Positions 5,630-10,338 of a DNA stretch of 10,338 nucleotides are shown piece by piece. A program made the position numbers and the translations under genes. How positions within the stretch are numbered: position 1 is the first letter of the stretch; each line of letters opens with the position of its first letter. The stretch comes from a bacterium (lineage in GTDB: Bacteria > SZUA-182), in assembly GCA_003230635.1 (NCBI GenBank), contig QIFF01000133.1, forward strand, positions 1 through 10,338, given 5' to 3'. The notes under the pieces are model-generated. The model did no database searches. It was not told where the DNA came from and was given only the letters and a program-made list of their open reading frames with translations.

Positions 5630-7900
5630 CTAACCTTCCACTCCCAGGCTGTTATATAGCTCAGTAGCTTGTAAATGATGAACCGTCAACAAGGAAATCA
5701 GCCAAGCCAGGGTTGATTCGGCTCCCTGATGCCCGTTTGTGCCTTGTGGAGTGAGGCCGTCACAGCACCCACCGGTTTTGAAATCATATAAAGGCACTTG
5801 CAAGTCATTCTTGCCCAGAAACCATTCCAGGCAGCGGTGTGCTTCCACAATCCAGTGCTTATCACGGGTGATGCGATAGGCTTCCATACAAGCATCTATC
5901 AGTCCCATAAGCTCAATAGGCTGCTGGTCAAAACGTGCTGCAGCTTGCGCATCTCTGTTCAACCAACCCTTATTGCCAATAATAGACAATTGCCCATCCG
6001 CTCCTGTCTGAACATGCAGCAACCATTCCAGAGATTGCAGCCCACACTCTATCATCCGCGGCTCGGGAATCCATTGCCCCGAGAGTAATAGCGCATGGGG
6101 CAGGCGCGCATTGGCATAAGTCACTACATCCTCACACCAGGGCCAGTCCGGGGTTGCATTCTGCTTCCACTGTTTGTACAAGCGGCGGGCCAGGTTCGCC
6201 CGCAAACGCCGTACGTCCGTATCCCCCCCAAAGCGGGCCAGATAAGCATGAATGCCAATCAGACTAAAGGCCAAAGCACGAAGGGCGGTAAACTTCCGGA
6301 CTGCGGGTAAAGCCTCGGAGAAGAGGCGGGCTGAGATGCTGCGGATGGAATCGTTGGGGGCATTTGCTACGGCAAATCCCAGCGCCCAAATCGCCCGGGC
6401 GTGGGAATCTTCACTGCCGGCATCCTCCAGCCAGTGCCGTTCATAGGACATAAAGTTGCGGAAGCGCTTTAGCTCCGGATTGAAGGCTGCGGCCATAAAG
6501 GCAAGATAAGTGTGCATCAGGGAAATTACACTATCGTCTTTGAGCAGGTTCCAATAGAGCAAGGTAGCGATTAAGGCCCGGGCATTATCATCAATACAGT
6601 AGCCATGGGCACGGTTGGGGGTGGCGAAAATGGCGTGTTGAAGCATTCCCGTGTCATCGGTCATGTTGCGCAGGTGTTGCAAATTTGGGCTCGGCAACTC
6701 ATCTGAAATCTGCACTTGTTGCGTGAAGGCGAACAGGGGACGAGGATGCTCCGCTCTTTCCGAAAGCACTTTCCCGGCAAGCTTCAGGTAACTTTGGGCC
6801 ACTTCTTTCCAGACCATCTTGCGGGAAAACTGATAGGCCCGTTTTGCCATGGCGTGCCGTTCTTCCTCGTGCTCAAGGAGGTGGCAGATACTATCGGCCA
6901 TTGCCGTAGGGTCACTAAACGGCACCAAGCACCCCCTGCCTTCAGCCAGCATCTCCTCGGCATACCGGTAAGGGGTAGAAACAACCGCTTTGCCGGCTCC
7001 CAACGCATATGCCAGGCTTCCGGAAACAACCCGGTCAGGGGTTGGATAGGAAATGACATAAATGTCTGTGGCCCCAATATAGTGGCAAAGCTCTTCCAGG
7101 GTGACAAAGCGGTTATGAAAAATCACATGCTCTCTCAACCCCAGTTGACGCACCAAACGCTGCAGTTCCTGGCGATACTCCTCCCCGCTCACACGCTTCA
7201 CATGGGGGTGGGTAGCGCCAAGAATGATATAGAGCGCTTCCGGGTGACGCTGAACAATCTGAGGCATCGCTTTCAGCATGTCCTCTATCCCCTTGCCCGG
7301 GCCAAGCAAGCCGAAAGTGAGGATGACTTTTCGGCCTTCTATCCCAAACAACCCTTTGTAACGGTTCGAATCAACAAAGGGGAGGTCTGGAATACCGTGG
7401 GGGATATGCACCAGTTTTTTCGCGGGGGCACCATATATCTCGCTCATCATTTTCTTCGCCCTGGGATTCAAAACAACCAGGCGTTCTGATAAGCGCACAA
7501 GCTCTTTCATCACCGTATGCTGCTCTTCGGAGGGTTCAGCCAAGACCGTATGGAGGGTGGTCAAGACCGGCATCCGCAGCTCACTCAACAAGGGTAAGAT
7601 GTAAGCGCCGCAGGGGCCGCCGAATATGCCGTATTCATGCTGTAACATGACCGCATTAACCTGGCTGATGTTGAGAAAATCGGCAGCTATAAGGTAGTCG
7701 TTCTGGACATTCTCCCGAAGTTCAAAACATACCCGCTCCGGATAGCGATACCCCTCCGGCAAATCATTTATCGCCAAAGCCAAGACATCACCTTGAGTCC
7801 CTAACGCCTTTGCAAGAGCATTAGATAGGTCAGTGGTAAAGGTAGCAATTCCACAGTGACGTGGCAAATAGTTACCTATCAGGGCCAACGTCTTGGGCAT
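5630..7900 (-). CDS. Large two-domain glycosyltransferase: GT4-type domain plus C-terminal alpha-helical toroid-like domain
   Basis: The 756-residue protein opens the operon. Residues 1-385 are a GT4-type glycosyltransferase: LIGNYLPRHCGIATF (7-21), LQHEYGIFGG (86-95), HIPHG (165-169), LTFGLLGPGKGIEDML (194-209) and DRVVSGSLAYALGAGKAVVS (289-308). The two EX7E positions are Arg290 and Tyr298, so the usual glutamates are absent, although Asp289 is adjacent. Residues about 405-750 are mostly helical, with repeated conserved acidic motifs: MTDDTGMLQHA (413-423), HGYCIDDNARAL (432-443), WPWCEDVVTYANAR (586-599), RFDQQPIELMGLIDA (656-670) and NGHQGAEST (722-730). This resembles six-hairpin (alpha/alpha) glycosidase-like toroids, but its activity is unknown. 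Start choice is uncertain: the ATG at 7900 gives the usual MPKTLALIGNY start, whereas a TTG at 7921 adds seven residues and has GAGAGG about 14 bases away. No signal peptide or membrane segment is visible. Confidence 0.9.
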   Translation of the reverse strand: MPKTLALIGNYLPRHCGIATFTTDLSNALAKALGTQGDVLALAINDLPEGYRYPERVCFELRENVQNDYLIAADFLNISQVNAVMLQHEYGIFGGPCGAYILPLLSELRMPVLTTLHTVLAEPSEEQHTVMKELVRLSERLVVLNPRAKKMMSEIYGAPAKKLVHIPHGIPDLPFVDSNRYKGLFGIEGRKVILTFGLLGPGKGIEDMLKAMPQIVQRHPEALYIILGATHPHVKRVSGEEYRQELQRLVRQLGLREHVIFHNRFVTLEELCHYIGATDIYVISYPTPDRVVSGSLAYALGAGKAVVSTPYRYAEEMLAEGRGCLVPFSDPTAMADSICHLLEHEEERHAMAKRAYQFSRKMVWKEVAQSYLKLAGKVLSERAEHPRPLFAFTQQVQISDELPSPNLQHLRNMTDDTGMLQHAIFATPNRAHGYCIDDNARALIATLLYWNLLKDDSVISLMHTYLAFMAAAFNPELKRFRNFMSYERHWLEDAGSEDSHARAIWALGFAVANAPNDSIRSISARLFSEALPAVRKFTALRALAFSLIGIHAYLARFGGDTDVRRLRANLARRLYKQWKQNATPDWPWCEDVVTYANARLPHALLLSGQWIPEPRMIECGLQSLEWLLHVQTGADGQLSIIGNKGWLNRDAQAAARFDQQPIELMGLIDACMEAYRITRDKHWIVEAHRCLEWFLGKNDLQVPLYDFKTGGCCDGLTPQGTNGHQGAESTLAWLISLLTVHHLQATELYNSLGVEG

Positions 7901-7980
7901 CTCTGGCTTGTGTTTTAACAAGATATTTTTGTTTACCTCTCTTCTTTCTTGTTGCTTACCCTTTAACTATAGATTTTCCC

Positions 7981-8009
7981 ATTATACTAGCAGACTCACC
8001 CCACGTCAA
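7981..8009 (-). promoter_or_regulatory. Sigma-A type promoter of the carbohydrate operon
   Basis: On the minus strand, TTGACG (8004-8009) is followed by exactly 17 bases and then TATAAT (7981-7986). This is one mismatch from the full consensus. Transcription would start near 7974, leaving a leader of about 75 nt before the ATG at 7900. The 9-mer CTAGTATAA of the -10 region recurs 45 bp upstream (8027-8035) and may be a second, weaker -10. No operator palindrome is evident. Confidence 0.78.
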
Positions 8010-8035
8010 TATCAAGCAAAATGAATTTATACTAG

Positions 8036-8246
8036 CCAAATACAGTTCATAAACGGCGACAAACAGTAATAAAATCCCATGAACTGGCTGCATCTTTTAA
8101 GGGGCTTAACCAGCTAAAGGACACAGCAACAACAAGCAAAGCTGAAGTGGTAAGGGATTATATACTATTGCTATTGTTTACAGGCTTACGCAGGCAGGAA
8201 GCAGCTAAGCTAAAATGGGAACAGGTGGATTTTAAGGAGAGAGAAC
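8036..8246 (+). pseudogene. Central fragment of a tyrosine recombinase (phage-type integrase)
   Basis: After a TAG at 8033, one frame stays open and reads RRQTVIKSHELAASFKGLNQ, then a polar stretch, then VVRDYILLLLFTGLRRQEAA and KLKWEQVDFKERE, ending near 8246. The TGLRRQEAAKLKW block is the first catalytic-Arg box of tyrosine recombinases. The N-terminal arm and core-binding region, the HxxR box and the Tyr box are missing. After 8246 the frame continues to a stop at 8336-8338, but the sequence no longer resembles an integrase. It is a dead internal fragment, lying on the same strand as the intact recombinase domain 1 kb downstream and not a close copy of it. A GTG at 8147 would give a short ORF of no likely function. 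Confidence 0.72.
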
Positions 8247-8247
8247 T

Positions 8248-8485
8248 CCCTGCGCTCTTGGCGCAGAGGACTTTGGGTTATTCTGGTTTTGACGCCCTGA
8301 GGTCTTGCCTCAGGGAAATTCAACTATACAGTGTATAGTCCCCGAGGCATCTTGGTTTTGAGGAAAGTTTCACCATAAGGTTACGTTGATAACTGGGGTG
8401 CCTTGGAATGTTATTAATGAAATCTTCTCCTTCCGTACGATTTCCGAACTTTTCTCGTTAGTTGCCAACCTCAAAATTTCATTAA
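8248..8485. other. Hairpin-rich non-coding segment, possible structured RNA or decayed mobile element
   Basis: Several inverted repeats follow each other closely. CTGCGC/GCGCAG (8250-8266) and CCCTGAGG/CCTCAGGG (8295-8315) both enclose the identical loop TCTTG. ACTATACA-G-TGTATAGT (8323-8339) is a perfect palindrome around one base. CCGAGGCA (8342-8349) can pair with TGCCTTGG (8399-8406), with one G-U. TTAATGAAAT (8414-8423) matches ATTTCATTAA (8476-8485) in inverse. The AT-rich ones could be chance. No known RNA family is recognised, and transcription direction is unknown. Confidence 0.45.
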
Positions 8486-8563
8486 ATCATCACTGTATTA
8501 ACCCATATTACTACTTAATTTGGGGAGACAAATGGGCTTGATTTTATTGTGCAGAGGAGTTTT

Positions 8564-8631
8564 TGACCCTCGCATACAGTTCGGAGGGGGATAGGGCATC
8601 CCTGGTAACAGGAATATCGTTCCTACTCTAC
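8564..8631 (+). other. Possible 3' end of a group II intron (domain V remnant and domain VI)
   Basis: The stretch CTCGCATACAGTTC (8570-8583) resembles the 3' strand of a group II intron domain V. The following GGAGGGGGA, a hairpin turning at CCTGGTAACAGG (8601-8612), and the ending TTCCTACTCTAC (8620-8631) are in the style of domain VI and an intron 3' end (AY). The matching 5' strand of domain V, with its catalytic AGC triad, is not seen, and no reverse transcriptase gene is present. If real, this is a dead fragment. The call rests on remembered consensus only. Confidence 0.35.
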
Positions 8632-8639
8632 AGAGTTAA

Positions 8640-8878
8640 TAAACGAGGGAGGTGGACATATATAACTTAACAAAGAAAGATGTGATATTTTGTGGAGTTA
8701 GTTTGTGCCGCCAACGGGAGTAAGTATCCTGTTCAATTTCAAGACATCTGTCCAATAATCAAACACTTCCTCCCTCTTTTTCCTATCTATTTAGAAAACA
8801 GAATGGGGTGGTTACATCTTTGCCAACCCATTGATATATAAGTTGCCCAGCTTTGCCTGGTTCTCTAGCCCTTAGTTA
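8640..8878. other. Non-coding stretch, nothing recognised
   Basis: No open frame of useful length, tRNA or clear terminator is seen. The only structure noted is a weak CCAG/CTGG stem near 8847-8860. The stretch lies between the intron-like fragment and the small ORF before the recombinase. Confidence 0.5.
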
Positions 8879-9064
8879 GTGGTACAAATACTGCAAGGGA
8901 GGTTCATACTTGGCGACCATGCATTGGAAAGCTTAGCCAAAATTCTCCCCCATGGTACCGTGCAAGTGTTTCTCTTGGAAAGCGGAAGAAACTGCAGTAA
9001 AACAACACCCAACTGGTTAAAAGAACTTGACAAAACAAAGATTGCAAGCATGAATTGGGAGTGA
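8879..9064 (+). CDS. Small hypothetical ORF, doubtful
   Basis: A GTG at 8879 opens a 61-residue frame ending with a TGA at 9064, 22 nt before the chimeric recombinase ORF. The sequence (MVQILQGRFILGDHALESLA at the start) matches no family I recognise. There is no ribosome binding site before the GTG. It has a short hydrophobic patch (VQVFLL) and a Lys-rich end, and no signal peptide. It may be a decayed gene tail or chance. Confidence 0.25.
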   Translation: MVQILQGRFILGDHALESLAKILPHGTVQVFLLESGRNCSKTTPNWLKELDKTKIASMNWE

Positions 9065-9086
9065 ACTTGACCTTAGACAAGAGGAG

Positions 9087-10338
9087 ATGAACGTGTCTCA
9101 AGTTACCTTACCCTCCGGTCAAAAGGTGGAACTGGGTGAATTGAGCGGCAAGGAAGAGGAATTGCTCAGCAACCAGTGGCTGACTAGGTCTGGCGGAGCT
9201 ATAAACCAAGTGCTGCTCAACTGCATCAAGCGTATCGGTAAAGGCAAAACACCCACTATGCAGGATATCCTGAATCTTTTCTCAGACGACCGGCTGTTTA
9301 TTCTGGCAAAACTGCGGCAAATATCTCTGCTAAAGCAGACCCTGGAGTTTGAGCTGATATGCCCTGTTTATAGGGGAACAAACTTCAACTGGGTAAACCT
9401 GGAGGGACTGCTGCCCAACTTTTTTCAGGAGCAGCAGGGACTTGATTTCAACCTGGCCGCTTTGCAAAAGGCGATTGTTTTCGGCTACCCTAACGAGAAT
9501 GGACAGCAACCGGCGGCTTTCAAAGAACCGACTTTGCCTTCCCCCACCGTTGCCGAGGTGATTCCCCGGTATTTAGAGTATGTTAAGCTACAGAGAGCTC
9601 CCAATACCTATAAAGGTGTAAAAATAACCTTTCAGCTACACTTTTTTCCTCTCTTGGGCCAATGCAGCCTGAATCAAATTGAGCTATCCCACCTTGATCT
9701 TTACAAGCAAACCAGGCTAAAAGAGAGAGCCAAGCCAATCACTATCAACAAAGAGCTAGAGCACTTCTCTGGATTCCTGAGCTGGGCGGTCAAGAACAAA
9801 ATCTGTCGCAAGTTTCCCCATAAAATTGAACCCCTTCCCTACTCCCGCTCAATTCCTGGGGTTCTCAGCCAGGAAGAGGTCAGGCGCTTTATTGAATCAG
9901 CAGAGCCCCACCACAGACTGCTCTTTCTCTTTTTCTACCACACTGGCTGCCGTTTGCGGGAGGTACTCGACCGCCACTGGGAAGACATTGACTGGGCGCA
10001 AAGGACGGTCAATATAGCCCAAGCAAAATGCTGGCGCTCAAGAATGATACCCCTGAGTAATGAATTATACGAATCCCTTTGGCCCCACCGCCAGGAAAAG
10101 GGTTTTATATTCACCAACCCCAAAACTAAAAAGCCCTATAACGACATCCGCCCCCCGATCAAGAAAACCAAGGAGCGGGCTGGCATCAGCAAAAGAATAA
10201 CCCCTCACACCTTCCGCCACACCTTTGCCACCCACCTGCTGGAGCGGGGAGCCGACCTGAGAAGCGTCCAGGTCTTGCTCGGCCACTCCAGCGTCAAGAT
10301 TACCGAAATCTACACCCACATCTCCAACCAGCAGTTGA
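9087..10338 (+). CDS. Chimeric ORF: phage tail-assembly chaperone-like N-terminus fused to a tyrosine recombinase (3' end outside window)
   Basis: One frame is open for 417 codons and runs off the window near the usual recombinase C-terminus. Residues 1-108 (VTLPSGQKVELGELSGKEEE, then IKRIGKGKT, DRLFILAKLRQIS and FELICPVYRGTNFNW) resemble small tail-assembly or baseplate chaperones of tailed phages; their usual CxxC is reduced to CPVY. Residues 150-240 look like the SAM-like core-binding domain. Residues 255-417 are the catalytic domain, with Arg289 (TGCRLRE), Lys314, His374 and Arg377 (HTFRHTF), His400 (LGHSS) and Tyr409 (EIYTHI), a full active-site set. It would cut and rejoin DNA through a 3'-phosphotyrosine. 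GAGGAG (9081-9086) directly touches the ATG at 9087; a GTG at 9093 has ideal six-base spacing and may be the true start. Residues are numbered from 9087. A TTGACA at 9027 lacks a good -10. Confidence 0.87.
   Translation, partial: MNVSQVTLPSGQKVELGELSGKEEELLSNQWLTRSGGAINQVLLNCIKRIGKGKTPTMQDILNLFSDDRLFILAKLRQISLLKQTLEFELICPVYRGTNFNWVNLEGLLPNFFQEQQGLDFNLAALQKAIVFGYPNENGQQPAAFKEPTLPSPTVAEVIPRYLEYVKLQRAPNTYKGVKITFQLHFFPLLGQCSLNQIELSHLDLYKQTRLKERAKPITINKELEHFSGFLSWAVKNKICRKFPHKIEPLPYSRSIPGVLSQEEVRRFIESAEPHHRLLFLFFYHTGCRLREVLDRHWEDIDWAQRTVNIAQAKCWRSRMIPLSNELYESLWPHRQEKGFIFTNPKTKKPYNDIRPPIKKTKERAGISKRITPHTFRHTFATHLLERGADLRSVQVLLGHSSVKITEIYTHISNQQL

Noticed and set aside
5051..5659. 202-codon open frame on the plus strand
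   Set aside because: Antisense to the second glycosyltransferase; no start signal and no recognisable domain.
6716..7489. 257-codon open frame on the plus strand
   Set aside because: It lies wholly opposite the large glycosyltransferase gene, whose motifs are clear; the antisense product resembles no family.
8360..8367. GAGGAAAG, reminiscent of the conserved RNase P RNA segment
   Set aside because: The bases that should follow (TCCGGGC-like) are absent and the rest of the RNase P core is not found.
8250..8406. 6S RNA as an explanation for the hairpin-rich segment
   Set aside because: The long closing stem and central bubble of 6S RNA could not be drawn from this sequence.
9027..9055. TTGACA as a promoter for the recombinase ORF
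   Set aside because: No acceptable -10 box lies 16-18 bases downstream; the best is ATGAAT.
1..10338. CRISPR array, tRNA or rRNA gene, replication origin
   Set aside because: No spaced direct repeats, no cloverleaf, no rRNA core sequence and no iteron cluster were found.

Overview
The window reads as a chromosomal segment of a moderate-GC bacterium, most likely a Gram-positive anaerobe of the Firmicutes (Clostridia or Peptococcaceae type). The clues are strong GGAGG-type ribosome binding sites, a near-consensus sigma-A promoter and the style of the proteins. No rRNA or tRNA is present to fix the taxon, so this is inference.

Positions 1-677 hold a stem-loop, a leader hairpin and a small plus-strand gene for a five-repeat ankyrin protein. 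Positions about 690-914 are the decayed end of an IS3-family insertion sequence on the minus strand. Its terminal sequence abuts the stop codon of the next gene.

Positions 915-7900 form one tightly packed minus-strand operon of five carbohydrate genes, read from right to left: a large GT4-type glycosyltransferase with a C-terminal alpha-helical toroid-like domain; a second glycosyltransferase; a long GH130 enzyme; a GT4 glycosyltransferase fused to a mannose-6-phosphate-isomerase-type cupin; and a second, compact GH130 enzyme. Junctions are 54, 4 and 24 nt gaps and a 14 nt overlap. A promoter with TTGACG, a 17 bp spacer and TATAAT (minus strand, 7981-8009) faces the operon. None of the five proteins has a signal peptide or membrane segment. 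The set therefore looks like a cytosolic system that builds a (probably mannose-containing) glycan or glycoside and trims or recycles it by phosphorolysis. The substrate is inferred from families, not shown.

Positions 8045-9086 are largely non-coding. They hold a central fragment of a tyrosine recombinase, a hairpin-rich segment with two stem-loops sharing the loop TCTTG, a stretch resembling the 3' end of a group II intron, and one small doubtful ORF. This looks like a graveyard of mobile elements.

Positions 9087-10338 carry a plus-strand ORF that runs off the window. About 108 N-terminal residues resemble phage tail-assembly chaperones, and the rest is a tyrosine recombinase with all six catalytic residues. 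This chimera and the glycosyltransferase-cupin fusion are the most unusual items here.
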